This document shows, in pieces, positions 1 through 9,661 of a stretch of 64,000 bases of DNA. Position 1 is the first letter of the stretch. Each line of letters opens with the position of its first letter. A program made the position numbers and the translations under genes. This DNA is from Trichomonas vaginalis G3 (lineage: Eukaryota; Parabasalia; Trichomonadida; Trichomonadidae): the NCBI RefSeq assembly GCF_026262505.1, contig NC_067203.1:22797411-22861410 (forward strand), written 5' to 3'. The notes under the pieces were generated by a model. The model was not told the DNA's origin and made no database searches. It saw nothing but the letters and a program-made list of their open reading frames with translations.

Positions 1-641
1 TCAAAGTCAAAAGTAATATAATATCTTGTCGGTTGATAATATTCCTGCAAATTATGAGCTAATAACCACTGATATATCTTCTGTTTCGTAATATGTGGTG
101 CATATGGTTGCTGGGTCTTTTGCAATTGAACGTCTTGAATTAATCTTCCATTATTTTCTTTACATTTCTCACAATGCTTTAAAAATCTTCTTTGGTTTTT
201 CCTTTCTGGATCATCACGGATAGAATAAACTTCTTCTTTACAATATGGACAAACTCTATAGCCGGTGAGTGCTTCAACGTCTGTTATTCTGTCAGCGTGA
301 AGTTTTCCACATGGACTCTGTGTTAATAAAATATTTACTGTTTCAAATTCTGGATCTATCATTATTGAATCCACTAATGGAAAGTCTACCTTATTTATGT
401 CCACGTCTTCTGGTTGAGGATCACAATAATAGAAATCAATATTAACATTTAACATTCTCGCTAATCTCTCACTTTCTGATGAAATGTCAAACCCTTCATA
501 TGAATCTATTGCTTCATTTAAATAACTTCTACGAGTTTTAGGATTAACACCATCAGGAATGTTATAGAAGCGTTTAAATAACCTTCTACCTTCTGCTCTA
601 ATTTGATTATCATTCATTTTAGCTGTTCCGTTTTTGTTCAT
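1..641 (-). pseudogene. Maverick DNA polymerase B, middle part of N-terminal region (partial at window edge)
   Basis: An open frame begins with ATG at 641 and continues to position 1 without a stop, so the gene continues outside the window. Near the edge it reads TRYYITFDF, which resembles the ExoI (D-x-E) motif of family B polymerases. About 25 to 50 residues before that are two Cys pairs (CPYC and CEKC), a likely zinc-binding unit. The same order (Cys/His-rich stretch, then ExoI) is usual in Maverick polymerases. It lies downstream, on the same strand, of the segments at 691-1811, which are probably the earlier part of the same fossil gene. Confidence 0.6.
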
Positions 642-690
642 TTATGTAAGAATAAAAAATTAAAAAATAAATAAAAATAAAGTTTATTTT

Positions 691-1188
691 TTAAAGCCCA
701 TAAAATGAATTAAGAACACATAAATTTTTATCATCTGCGACGTGACGAATACATTTTAATTTACTCAAGAATGCGTACCCTGATACATTAAATCTAATTC
801 CTGTCTTATTTAATTTCACAACTTTGAAAAGGAATGTATGAATAGCTATAAAATGATGAGAAGATGTTTTATGGGTTGCTTCCATTTTTTCTGAAATAAA
901 TGAATAAATATAATGTTTATAAGTTTTCATATCTTTTATGTTCTTAATAACGAATGGTATAGCCCTTTCCACTTCGTCTTCCTTCGGTGCTGTTCTTTCA
1001 TATGAAACATTATTGGTATCTTCAATAATGAAACCACAATCACACAAAATTTTATAGGTTCCAGTGGTTTCTTTTGATATTTTATCTAATAAATCAAAAA
1101 CTTTATCAACACCTGTGCATTTATTTAAATAATAATTTGTGTAAATATCATGATCTTCTTTCTTAATCGTATTAGTTGCATATGTCAC
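691..1188 (-). pseudogene. Maverick polymerase N-terminal region segment
   Basis: The 165-codon frame has no ATG at its beginning and directly follows the frame at 1185-1811, so it is best read as part of a decayed polymerase gene rather than a protein of its own. It ends in a stretch (ADDKNLCVLNSFYGL) like the 'TEDNCFVYAC' segment of the Maverick polymerases at 30.4 and 51.7 kb. No catalytic motif is visible here. Confidence 0.45.
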
Positions 1189-1811
1189 ATTTTAAGAGCT
1201 TTTTTGAATTTTTCGGAATCTAAAGGTGGTGAAAGTAGGATACAGGGGTATTCTTCATTATCAATAAATTGTAACTTATGTTTACGAATAAATTTAGTAC
1301 CTTCTTCTGAAAGTGTTTCGTCTATTTCACCATCTAATAAATTTTGTGTTGATTCTGAGACATAATTTTTATATCTTTCTTCATGAGATTTCTGAACTTC
1401 TGATTCTGAAGCTGGGATATTCATTAAATCCTCTACTTCATTTTCATTATATTTTTCAACTTCTCTTAATTCCTTAATTTTTTCATCTATTTCATCTCTT
1501 ATTTTTTTCAGTCTTTCAATTTCAATTTCATCGTATTCATCATCTTTAATCCGTTCTTCATAATATTCAGGGAAAACATCAGGTTCTTTTGGTTTTTCTT
1601 CTTCAGATGTAGGATATAAGAAATTTATAACATCATATCTATTCATTTTTCCATCATAATCTAAATCATTTAATAACTCAGCAAATTTTTGACAATTTCT
1701 TAAATAATATTTACTAACTTCATAACACATCTCATCTAATATATCCTTTATTTCCTCATTTGTGAATCCCAATTTTTTAACGTCGTTAGTCTTGACGCTC
1801 ATTTCATACAA
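1185..1811 (-). pseudogene. Maverick polymerase N-terminal domain
   Basis: Residues about 12-75 match the amino terminus of the intact-looking Maverick polymerase starts at 29138 and 50531 in pattern: EIK, a Leu pair, DVAK/EVSK-x-Y, then LLNDLDYDG corresponding to ILNDYNG, then a Tyr-Asp-x-Ile and a Leu/Phe-Tyr/Ile-x-Pro. The middle is a Glu/Lys-rich, probably coiled segment. The similarity identifies this edge element as a Maverick. Confidence 0.55.
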
Positions 1812-1877
1812 AATAAAAATAAATTATTCAAAAATGTAAGACATGAATTTTTAAAGTTTATTTTTTTATTTTTTATT

Positions 1878-2468
1878 TCATTCATGAAAATAATTATTTC
1901 TAATTTCTTTTATTCTCTCGTACATACTAGATTTGAAGAATTCGGAACTTTTACCATAATCTCCTAAATGTTTTCTTATCCCTAACGTGTGCCAGTTATT
2001 ATATGAAACTGAATAAACTTTATCTTTATCTTTGCATCTTTCATCACTTCCAATATATTTATATCTCAGTTTTGATTTAGCATTTTCATATTCATTAGCG
2101 TTTAATAATTCACAGTCTTCCTTTTTAAATTGATGTTTAAGATATTCAGGATTTAATACTCTACGTTTATATGCTCCTAACTTAGTTCTAAAGGTTTTTC
2201 TACAAAATTTAGGAATTCCATCCTCTTTAATGTCATCAATGATTTCCATTTCATTATTTTCAATTTCTTCTTCTCGTTTATGAGGTCTTTGATTATGACT
2301 CCATTGATTCCATGAAATTAAATATTCTTTATCATTATATTTATACCTCATTAGCTTATTTTGGCTTTCATATTCATTTAATAATTCACAATCTTCATTT
2401 TTAAATTGAAGTTTAACCCATTCAGGATTTAAACAATGTTTAATTAATCGCGGAATATCTGACATCAT
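1878..2468 (-). CDS. Maverick-associated protein with two DUF723-like repeats
   Basis: 196 residues starting with ATGATG at 2468. Two copies of an about 50-residue unit are visible (residues about 13-57 and 105-160): LNPEWVKLQF/LNPEYLKHQF, then KNEDCELLN/KKEDCELLN, then a RYKY and a W-containing end. This 'x-F-x-x-E-x-C-E-L-L' pattern with a following aromatic strand is typical of the small repeats found beside HNH endonucleases in giant viruses and phages (DUF723-like). No HNH motif follows here. It is the outermost gene of the edge element. Function unknown; DNA binding is an inference from the repeat type. Confidence 0.5.
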   Translation of the reverse strand: MMSDIPRLIKHCLNPEWVKLQFKNEDCELLNEYESQNKLMRYKYNDKEYLISWNQWSHNQRPHKREEEIENNEMEIIDDIKEDGIPKFCRKTFRTKLGAYKRRVLNPEYLKHQFKKEDCELLNANEYENAKSKLRYKYIGSDERCKDKDKVYSVSYNNWHTLGIRKHLGDYGKSSEFFKSSMYERIKEIRNNYFHE

Positions 2469-3080
2469 CTATATATAGCTTCTTTTATAAAAGATAAAAA
2501 AATAAATTATTTTAAAATTAATGTTAATTTTTTAAAATGTGTTTAGTATATAATATTTATTACTAATTTATTTAATAATGTCGCGCTTTCTTACGAATTC
2601 ATGACTTAAAAAACGTAAGAAAAAATTTTTATATCATCTATATATAGAAGATGTGAAAATATACCTTCATCTATATATAGACGTAACAAAAAAAGTCACA
2701 CACCCCTTCCTATCCTACTACTACAAAATGAAATGAATTTTCAATTAACTTTCATATCAAAATATGTTCTTACAGTATATGAGCTGATTTTCTCGGCCAA
2801 AAGTTTAATAGAATCAAAACGCTCTCCCCTTTGAACATATTGCAAATTTTTCATAAAATTCTATTTTGTAACAGAAAACTCTCAGATGATACATATTAAA
2901 AAAAGATTATGAAGCTTATCCCTTATAATAGAACAATCGAAATGCAACATTTGTTCCGCTGCAACGATTTGTATAGTTAAATCAATATAAAATGGGATGT
3001 AAGCTTTATTTATCATTTATAACGATTCTATCTTCATGTGAGTTAAATAGAATAAACTTTATCCTAGGAATCATTTTGAT
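2469..3080. other. Element edge and intergenic DNA
   Basis: About 600 bp without a gene. The left half still looks element-derived, with a repeated CATCTATATATAG motif and poly-A/T tracts. The right half is ordinary AT-rich host sequence downstream of the ribosomal protein gene. No terminal repeat or target-site duplication could be assigned because the other end of the left element is outside the window. Confidence 0.5.
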
Positions 3081-3566
3081 TTAGAGACGGCGACCACGGC
3101 GACCACCCTTCCTGCGTGTAGAGTCGTGTGGGAGTGGTGTAACATCCTCGATACGGCCAATCTTAACGCCAGCACGAGCGAGGGCGCGGAGGGCGGATTG
3201 AGCGCCCTGGGCTGGGAGGCGGCGGGATGAGCCACCTTCACCGCGGAACTTGATGTGAACGCCATCAACGCCGAGCTCTTTAAGACGAGCAGCGACGGCC
3301 TGAGCGGCAAGCATAGCAGCGTATGGTGTAGCTTCATCACGCTGAGCACGAACAGCGATACCACCTGTGCAGCGAGCGAGTGTTTCAGAGCCAGAAAGAT
3401 CTGTAACGTGAACAAATGTATCGTTCTTGGAAGCATAGATGTGAGCAACACCCATAACGATTTCGCCATCACGCTTAACTGGGCCGAGCTGGACATCCTT
3501 CTTGGATGTTGCGGCGGCTGCCTGTTCGGCTGCAGCTGCCTGTGGAGCTTGTTCTAGAGCAGACAT
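3081..3566 (-). CDS. RPS14: 40S ribosomal protein S14 (uS11)
   Basis: 161 residues. After a 28-residue Ala/Gln-rich leader it carries the universal uS11 fold from [19 protein letters not shown] through the Thr-Phe-Val-His-Val-Thr-Asp strand, the GG(I)[18 protein letters not shown] helix, and the basic tail ending in GGRRGRRL. uS11 sits on the platform of the small ribosomal subunit and contacts the 3' end of 18S rRNA. The ATG at 3566 was chosen over upstream in-frame codons because it is where S14 homologues begin and because the leader is short, as usual in trichomonads. GC content is well above the neighbours, as expected for a highly expressed gene. Single exon. Confidence 0.97.
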   Translation of the reverse strand: MSALEQAPQAAAAEQAAAATSKKDVQLGPVKRDGEIVMGVAHIYASKNDTFVHVTDLSGSETLARCTGGIAVRAQRDEATPYAAMLAAQAVAARLKELGVDGVHIKFRGEGGSSRRLPAQGAQSALRALARAGVKIGRIEDVTPLPHDSTRRKGGRRGRRL

Positions 3567-4012
3567 TATAAAAGACCAGAACAAAAACCGCCGACGATAG
3601 AAATTCTTTGGCAGGCTTGAGTTTGAATTCAACGATTTTGTTGTTTTCATAATATAAACAACTAATATTTGCATTTAAAAAGTTGTTATCGAAAAATCAT
3701 TTGGATATCTGTAAATCAACACGGACATACACTATTTAATTAATCAAACATATGAATTGAGATACAATGGAATTCAGTATTTCACTCAGAAGCCATTCTG
3801 TTCAGATAGTTTTGATATCAAAAATATCACTTACATGGCTTTATTAAACATATAAAAAACATCAAAACTCATAGTAGAAAAACATTCTAGTTTGTCAAAC
3901 AGAGCCATATACCTTATTCAGATCAAAAAACGAAATTCTTGCAAATAACAAATGGAATAGTAATCAAAATTAATAACAAATGTTTAATAAAACAACAATA
4001 CAATTAAATACT
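3567..4012. other. Intergenic spacer
   Basis: About 450 bp between two minus-strand genes. It contains the S14 promoter (a TCTTTTATA just upstream of its ATG) and AT-rich sequence. I see no other gene or repeat. Confidence 0.6.
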
Positions 4013-6436
4013 TTATTTGAGAGTCATTTTCTCAAATACACTTCCATACACATCATGAACTGCCAAATTTTTAACAATTCCAACGCGGTTGGCAAATTTA
4101 GCAGTTGTTTCCCACTTTTTACGATCTCGCTCGATATTAATCAGCTTAATTTTGAGTTTATTCTTTTCTTCATCGTATTTAGCTTTGAATGCTTCAACAT
4201 CAAATTGCTTAGCCGATAATTTCGCAATTTCATCTCTGAGAAGAACATTAGTTGTTTCAAGATTATCATTTTTAGCTTGCTCTGCTTCGAGCTGACTTTG
4301 AAGTTCTTGAACTCTTCGCTTGAGCTTAGCATTTTCATCTGATAATCCTGAAACAGATTTTTGCAATGAACTTATTGTATCTTGAGCATGTGAATGATTG
4401 GATTGTGTTGATGCAATGGTTTCTTCTTTAGAAGCATTGTCTGATTGAAGAGTTTCAATCTGTTTCTTCTTCTTATCAAGCATTTCATTTGCAAAATCTA
4501 AAGATGCCCGAAGTTCCTGATTCTGCTTCTGAAATTCATTACATTTAGATGTGATTAGTTTATGCTGGTCCTTCAGGATTTTATGTTTTGAAAGCTTTTG
4601 TTGGATTCTATCATTCTCTGTTTGAATAGCTTCAATTCGGAACTCCATTTCTTTCAGCTGGATTTCAAGTTCTTTGTTTCTCTTCCTTGTAGCTTTGATC
4701 TTTTGTTTTTGCTTATATGCAATTTCTAATAAATCATTATATTTAGCTTTAACTTTTGACAATGATTCAATCTTTATTTTAGTCTGATTCCTTTCTTCAG
4801 AGAGCTCTTCTTTCATGGAATTGCATTTATCAACAACATTTTCATATTCAAGTCCTGCCTTTCTAATCATTTCATCTGCTTCCATATTTATCTTTGCATT
4901 TTCTGCTCTAATAGCTTCTATTTCTTCTTCAGTTTGTCTTCCAGTTAAGTTAAAAGCGCCAACTAAATCATCAAAGAAAATATTACGATTATTATTTGTC
5001 AATAATGCCAGGGCTGAAATAGCATCTGCTGTTGCTGACTTGTTTGATGATCTCAGTAATATGTGGGCTAAAAGAGCTGCAAAATGAGAATCAATAATGA
5101 CTTTTGTAAGCCTAACGCTCCAGCTGTCAAACTGAGATGCGCAGCGCAGAATGAAGTGAAAGATTTGCAATGATAAGTATGCATTATTGCTTTCAATATT
5201 TCTCATCAATTGCATAAATATATTTTCTTCTTGTATTTGCAAGATTTCAGCCAGAACCGGAGATATTATCTTATTCATGAATAAGCAACGCATTATTACT
5301 AAAATTGTTTCAAGTTTTTCTGTCTCTTCAATATTCTTCTTTTCAATGAACTTTCTTAGACATCTCTTAAATATTTTATCATCAGCATCTAAATCAGTAA
5401 ATATATTCGGGAAGGAAATCATAAGTTCTTGAACTAATTTCGAAGTTGCAATTGATAAGTATGGACTATCATCATTAATTGCAAATAATAGCAGCTTCTT
5501 GATCAGTTCTTTATTGTTAGTGAAAATACCATTCTCACATAGAGTAAGTGCAGTTTTCAATAATTCGTAAGCAGAAAATGAATCATAAATTAGCAATGAA
5601 TTAAGTAAGCTATCAATTATATTTTGACAAGAGATCTTTTTCACAGACTTTGTTATTATGATGTTGACTAAATGTGGTAAAAGAGGGAATGGAACTTTTT
5701 CTTGAAGAACTTCCATCGCAGCTGAAACTACTGTTTCATAATCAACAGTATTTGGAAATAGTATAACTGACAATGCTAGTCCTGCTATCATAGCACATTG
5801 ATCTGATGAAGTTATTAATGCTGTAACTTGATCTTTAAGCGATTTAAAGTGAGGACTTTGTCTGACGTAAGTTAAGAATGAGTCATTGGAAAATGCGATA
5901 TTTGCCATTACAGTTGCCGCCCAAGCTGCAACTTGGGGGTTTGAAAGTAAACAATTAATGATGCCTATTAATAGCGAAGAAGCTTCTGCTGATGTAAATG
6001 CATTTCTTTGAGTGGAAAAAATATATGCTAAGAATTTCAATGGTAAGAACAAATGATTCATTGATTTACTAATTATTTTCGTATTGTCATAGTTTTTAGC
6101 AAAGAAAGCTGGTATTAAAAGGTTTAAATTTGAATTTAAAGATATGATATCAAGTAAAACCGGATGTTTTGAAGATAACGTGATTAAATATTTTAGAACG
6201 AGAGTGACAATTGATGGCATATCTCCATCTTTTGGATTTGGTATAGGATTATCGACGATCACTGCTGATAAATATTGACAAAGTTTGGGAAAATCTTTAT
6301 TATCACATAATTCTTGAAGATTAATTGGATCATATTCGGAATTTTCAATGAATTGTTGTAGAGTTACTTCTAATACATCGATTTTCTGATTGTTTGCATT
6401 AATTGACTTAATCAGACTGCTCAAAGCTGTATTCAT
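4013..6436 (-). CDS. ARM-repeat plus coiled-coil protein, CIP2A-like layout
   Basis: 807 residues in two parts. Residues 1 to about 500 are helical with HEAT/ARM-like periodicity (alternating Leu/Ile-rich helices, for example around 90-250 and 380-500). Residues about 520-780 are a long charged heptad coiled coil rich in Glu, Lys, Gln and Leu. An ARM domain of about 500 residues followed directly by a long coiled coil resembles CIP2A, an inhibitor of PP2A that dimerises through its coiled coil. The size also fits (human CIP2A about 900). This is an architectural resemblance only; trichomonad coiled-coil proteins are often annotated just as 'viral A-type inclusion protein'. The start is supported by a TTCACTTC initiator immediately before the ATG. 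No membrane segment. Confidence 0.55.
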   Translation of the reverse strand: MNTALSSLIKSINANNQKIDVLEVTLQQFIENSEYDPINLQELCDNKDFPKLCQYLSAVIVDNPIPNPKDGDMPSIVTLVLKYLITLSSKHPVLLDIISLNSNLNLLIPAFFAKNYDNTKIISKSMNHLFLPLKFLAYIFSTQRNAFTSAEASSLLIGIINCLLSNPQVAAWAATVMANIAFSNDSFLTYVRQSPHFKSLKDQVTALITSSDQCAMIAGLALSVILFPNTVDYETVVSAAMEVLQEKVPFPLLPHLVNIIITKSVKKISCQNIIDSLLNSLLIYDSFSAYELLKTALTLCENGIFTNNKELIKKLLLFAINDDSPYLSIATSKLVQELMISFPNIFTDLDADDKIFKRCLRKFIEKKNIEETEKLETILVIMRCLFMNKIISPVLAEILQIQEENIFMQLMRNIESNNAYLSLQIFHFILRCASQFDSWSVRLTKVIIDSHFAALLAHILLRSSNKSATADAISALALLTNNNRNIFFDDLVGAFNLTGRQTEEEIEAIRAENAKINMEADEMIRKAGLEYENVVDKCNSMKEELSEERNQTKIKIESLSKVKAKYNDLLEIAYKQKQKIKATRKRNKELEIQLKEMEFRIEAIQTENDRIQQKLSKHKILKDQHKLITSKCNEFQKQNQELRASLDFANEMLDKKKKQIETLQSDNASKEETIASTQSNHSHAQDTISSLQKSVSGLSDENAKLKRRVQELQSQLEAEQAKNDNLETTNVLLRDEIAKLSAKQFDVEAFKAKYDEEKNKLKIKLINIERDRKKWETTAKFANRVGIVKNLAVHDVYGSVFEKMTLK

Positions 6437-6444
6437 GAAGTGAA
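6437..6444 (-). promoter_or_regulatory. Trichomonad initiator (Inr) of the ARM/coiled-coil gene
   Basis: Read on the minus strand the sequence before the ATG is TTCACTTC, fitting the T. vaginalis Inr consensus TCAYTWY. Such Inr elements lie within a few to about 20 bases of start codons in this organism and set the transcription start. Confidence 0.6.
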
Positions 6445-6642
6445 CGTTTAAAATTTCTAAATTCTCAAGAATCTCAAAATCATTCTTGAAGTCTTATGGG
6501 AAAAAACAAGAATATCACATGAGTATTTAATGTATTTATAAAAATCTAAGTTTTCTTACAAATAAATTAATATTTTATTACAAGTATGGAAACAACAATA
6601 ATAGGATAGTATACTACAAGAACAATGCTAGCATTGTCATGG

Positions 6643-7038
6643 TTAATCATCAAAGATCTTGAATGTCATAGCTCGAATTAGAGCTGTGCGATCATTATCT
6701 CTTTGTTCTACATGGAATGACATAAACATTCGAAGTGATGTCTTTGCTCCAAAATAAATCAGACCCGAAATAACAGTAACTGTATATGTTGGCTCTCCTG
6801 GGATTGTATGTGTATCATATGATGCTACTTCTGTCTTAAATAATGGGAATGTTTGCAAAAAATCGTATATTGCGTGTTTTCCATTGATTGTTGGAAAATC
6901 ATTTTCTTTTGAGTTGGAAAAAATCATTTTTGCATCGATAGCAAAATATCTCATCGCTTCTGCAGGATTGACTGACATTAATGGGAGAAATTTATCAATC
7001 AAGACCTTTGAAATACCGAATGATTCTCGAGAAGTCAT
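6643..7038 (-). CDS. NTF2-fold domain protein
   Basis: 131 residues, close to the length of nuclear transport factor 2 (about 125). The pattern fits the family: an amino-terminal helix pair ending in an aromatic (RYFAIDAKMIF), an 'NGKHAIYDFLQTFP' helix like the NTF2 'G-x-x-x-I-x-x-x-L-x-x-L' segment, then four beta strands (TYTVTVISGLIYF, SLRMFMSFHVEQRD, ALIRAMTFKIFDD). NTF2 carries RanGDP into the nucleus; related folds serve in Mex67/NXT-type mRNA export or in enzymes. I cannot tell which from this sequence. It is compact, single exon, and has a TCA directly before its ATG. Its neighbours on the same strand are unrelated. Confidence 0.75.
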   Translation of the reverse strand: MTSRESFGISKVLIDKFLPLMSVNPAEAMRYFAIDAKMIFSNSKENDFPTINGKHAIYDFLQTFPLFKTEVASYDTHTIPGEPTYTVTVISGLIYFGAKTSLRMFMSFHVEQRDNDRTALIRAMTFKIFDD

Positions 7039-7474
7039 TGATCAAAAAATTTGACGCTTTACAAAAAAAAGAATTTGACGCTTTACAAAAGTCATATCCA
7101 ATTTCTCCAAAGGCTTGCATGAAGAATTGCTGACTATGATGTACTACAACATAATCAGTACATTATGGCCAGCAATAGTTACTACAAATGTGAGAAACTT
7201 TGTCTGCAAATTAACGTATTCAGACAAGTTTTTCACATTTCTAATGGGAATGAAAGAGTAAGAGGCCTATGTTATAATTACATGCCTTTTACCATCTCAT
7301 TCTCATTGGAAATAGTATAATTTTCTCCGAATCATATCTTTTTCTGAGAAAATTTCTTCCATTTATTATAGAAACTGTTATTTGTGAGATACCAAACTTG
7401 ATTCAATGCTTCGCAAGCAACAATTCTTAGGCTAAAAAACTTATTTAACAAATTTGAACTCAGAAAATTAATTT
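7039..7474. other. Intergenic spacer with stem-loop
   Basis: About 435 bp between two minus-strand genes. It contains a short tandem duplication of TTTGACGCTTTACAAAA (about 7050-7090) next to the NTF2-like start codon, and the inverted repeat listed separately at 7186-7240. No coding potential seen. Confidence 0.6.
7186..7240. repeat. Inverted repeat (possible hairpin)
   Basis: Arms 7186-7206 and 7221-7240 are nearly perfect reverse complements (AAATGTGAGAAACTTTGTCTG and its partner ending TTTTTCACATTT, with one short mismatch/indel), separated by 14 bases. It lies downstream of the oxidoreductase gene's stop and upstream of nothing obvious; it could be an RNA hairpin or a relic of a small mobile element. 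Confidence 0.5.
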
Positions 7475-8509
7475 TTATTTATAAACATAGCACTTAACAG
7501 ATCCAAAGATCATATGTGTAAAGCACTTATTGCAGCCAATGCATTTGATGTTTTGTCCTTCCATTAAATGCTTAACAACGTGAGTATCAGCAATTGCTGC
7601 TCTGCTCATAGAAACTAAATCAGCTCCTTGCTTGATTGATTTGATCATTGAACCTTTAGAGCGCAATCCACCACAAACAGCAATTTTTGCGTCAGTTTTT
7701 GCGCGAATTGTTGGAACATAATCAAGGTTGTATCCAATCTTCTTCTCATAGCCTTTCTTTGTGAGCCATTTACTGTTGAATCTGCTTGTTAAACGTGGAT
7801 CAAGCATTCCGCAAGAAACTTCCCAAAGATCAACATCTTTGATTGCGGCTGCTGTCTCTGCTGCATCGTTTGGTGTAAATCCGCCTTCAAGACAGTCAGA
7901 TCCGTTGTATTTGACAGCAATTAAAAATTCTTTGCCGCATTCTTTACGAATAGCGTCGGCTAACTCAACGAGTATACGACGCCTATTCTCTGGGCTGCCA
8001 CCATAGCGATCTTGGCGTTTGTTTGTATAAGGTGATAAAAATTGAGAAATAAGATAACCGTGAGCTGCATGAATTTGAATTCCATCGCCTCCTATGTTCT
8101 GTACACGCTTAGCAGCAAGTCTGAAATTATCAATAATTTCGGAAATTTCCATTTCAGATAAATATCTTCTGAAGATGAGACCTTTTTTGATAAAACGGCC
8201 ATCTGCGAGCTGAAACATCATCTTGCTTCCTTGATCATGGACATATTTAACTATATATCTCCATGCTTCTGCTTGCTGATCAGTAGCTAAACCTCCTTGA
8301 CCAGGTACAGCCTTTCCAGCCTTCTGAACATGAAAGTATCCTGGAACGATTAATCCCATCTTTCCATCAGCGAGGTTTTTATAATATTTTAACAGTTCTG
8401 GCTTCGGAAATCCATTAGAATCACATGCGTGCATAAATGTTGCTGAGCGCATGAATCTATTTTGGATTGTTGTGTGATTAATAGTTACTGGAGTAAAGAG
8501 CGAATCCAT
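7475..8509 (-). CDS. NADH:flavin oxidoreductase, Old Yellow Enzyme family
   Basis: 344 residues from the ATG at 8509, chosen because MDSLFTPVTI is where family members begin. An FMN-binding TIM barrel: LFTPVTINHTTIQNR-x-x-RSAT at the start, the family signature HAAHGYLISQFLSPYTNKR-x-D-x-YGGS-x-E-NR around residue 150-175, the phosphate-binding CGGLRS near 290, and SMSRAAIAD. The carboxyl end carries CIGCNKC and a further Cys, the 4Fe-4S motif found in the 2,4-dienoyl-CoA reductase/trimethylamine dehydrogenase branch, but the protein stops there and lacks the NAD(P)/FAD domain of those larger enzymes. It likely reduces activated C=C bonds or quinones using NAD(P)H; the substrate is unknown. 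Bacterial-like enzymes of this kind are common in anaerobic protists and often acquired by transfer. Confidence 0.88.
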   Translation of the reverse strand: MDSLFTPVTINHTTIQNRFMRSATFMHACDSNGFPKPELLKYYKNLADGKMGLIVPGYFHVQKAGKAVPGQGGLATDQQAEAWRYIVKYVHDQGSKMMFQLADGRFIKKGLIFRRYLSEMEISEIIDNFRLAAKRVQNIGGDGIQIHAAHGYLISQFLSPYTNKRQDRYGGSPENRRRILVELADAIRKECGKEFLIAVKYNGSDCLEGGFTPNDAAETAAAIKDVDLWEVSCGMLDPRLTSRFNSKWLTKKGYEKKIGYNLDYVPTIRAKTDAKIAVCGGLRSKGSMIKSIKQGADLVSMSRAAIADTHVVKHLMEGQNIKCIGCNKCFTHMIFGSVKCYVYK

Positions 8510-8629
8510 GAAATTGATTTTCAGAGTTGATTCAAACTCACAAAAATAACGATATGTTTTACATTTTTTAGGAGTAAAATGCACTAATATAGTTAAACAT
8601 AATCTCCCAATTTTTGATGCATTCAATTT

Positions 8630-8712
8630 AGCAATTTTGGTGCGTTTTCAGAAAAATGCGAAGGGAGCGTCAACGACCGAGCATTTTTCTGAATATGCAT
8701 CAAAATTCGCAA
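8630..8712. repeat. Inverted repeat with 13 bp perfect core
   Basis: TTCAGAAAAATGC and GCATTTTTCTGAA are perfect reverse complements, with about 20 bases between them, inside a longer imperfect pair that begins AATTTTGGTGCG on the left and ends in a matching GCATCAAAATTCGC on the right. Confidence 0.6.
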
Positions 8713-8736
8713 TTTAAATTTCAATGGTGAATTGCA

Positions 8737-8856
8737 AAAATTTTGGTGCGTACGATAAATTTATCGTCAAAAAATAAAGATCATATACACATGATACATA
8801 ATCTAAATTTCTAATTTTTAACCACCGAAAAAATAATCGTATGCACCAAAATTTTC
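8737..8856. repeat. Inverted repeat sharing the TTTTGGTGC word
   Basis: The left arm reads AAAATTTTGGTGCGTACGAT and the right arm is its reverse complement with one change (ATCGTATGCACCAAAATTTT), about 80 bases apart. The shared GGTGC-containing end links it to the neighbouring pair at 8630-8712, suggesting nested or duplicated copies of one small inverted-repeat element. Confidence 0.55.
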
Positions 8857-9643
8857 GATTAACAATTGCATTTAAATTATTTTTTTCGCGATTGAAAAAT
8901 TGTGATGAATGGGTAATTTCTTTGAAAAAATTCAATTTCTTGTTAAGGATGCCGTTTTGTCCCCCGGGGGTTGATTGCTTCCACCATGTGGAGACGCTGA
9001 TGGTTAAAATTTCTTCAAAATAATTATTGATGAATGAAGTTCAAATATTATAATAGATATAACACTTTGTTAATACCCAAAATGCATTTATCTAGTTTTT
9101 GTTGAGTTTCTTGCATTTTCAGAGAATTGATATTTGAAAACATTATGTTGGTAAAATTGAAAACCAATAAGCTGTGATATTGGGAAAATCTGTCAGAAAT
9201 CTTATGATGAATTTTAATCTTTTAATTATCTTTTTATTAAATTTTGAAATACACTCATATAGAGTTCTTGCTTTTGGTAGAGTTTCTATATGCCACATGA
9301 TAGATAAATATTGATTACTAGACATGATTACACAAGTATATTCTACTTTTGTATAGACTGAAATCTAAGATTTGGATGTTATTGGCATTAAATTAAAATC
9401 CTTGTCCTATGGGTTAACCGAATGTTCGGATTATTACCAATTTTATTTCGTCTATAGATGATTTTGAAATAAAAGTCGATTAATTTTATACCTATCTAGC
9501 TTAAATTTTTCAATCAGCTCTTATGGAATAATGATACCTCAAAACATTGGACATTTCATCCACGATCAACCTGGCGAATTTTATATAACTATTCTATCAA
9601 TATAAATCTATGGTTGTTAAAAATATCAAAAATTAGCGTTTTG

Positions 9644-9661
9644 AAGACACCATGGTGTCTT
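9644..9661. repeat. Perfect 18 bp palindrome AAGACACCATGGTGTCTT
   Basis: Exact self-complementary sequence, AAGACACCATGGTGTCTT. Half-sites (AAGACACC/GGTGTCTT) recur downstream at about 10455, 10660 and 10690, so this looks like a repeated word family rather than chance. Confidence 0.7.

Larger units (their letters stand above)
1..2710 (-). mobile_element. Divergent Maverick/Polinton fragment (one end; other end outside window)
   Basis: Minus-strand gene block that runs off the left edge. The encoded proteins resemble the amino-terminal part of the Maverick DNA polymerase B seen again at 29 and 50 kb, but at low similarity, so this is a different subfamily and probably an older copy. It looks broken (at least one or two breaks). 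The right boundary is not fixed: no matching inverted repeat lies in the window, and 2710 is only where element-like sequence gives way to host-like sequence. The motif CATCTATATATAG recurs at about 2465, 2635 and 2667 near this boundary. Confidence 0.6.

Noticed and set aside
3071-3557. Alternative frames across the S14 gene on both strands
   Set aside because: Shadows of the strongly biased S14 coding sequence; S14 itself is unmistakable.
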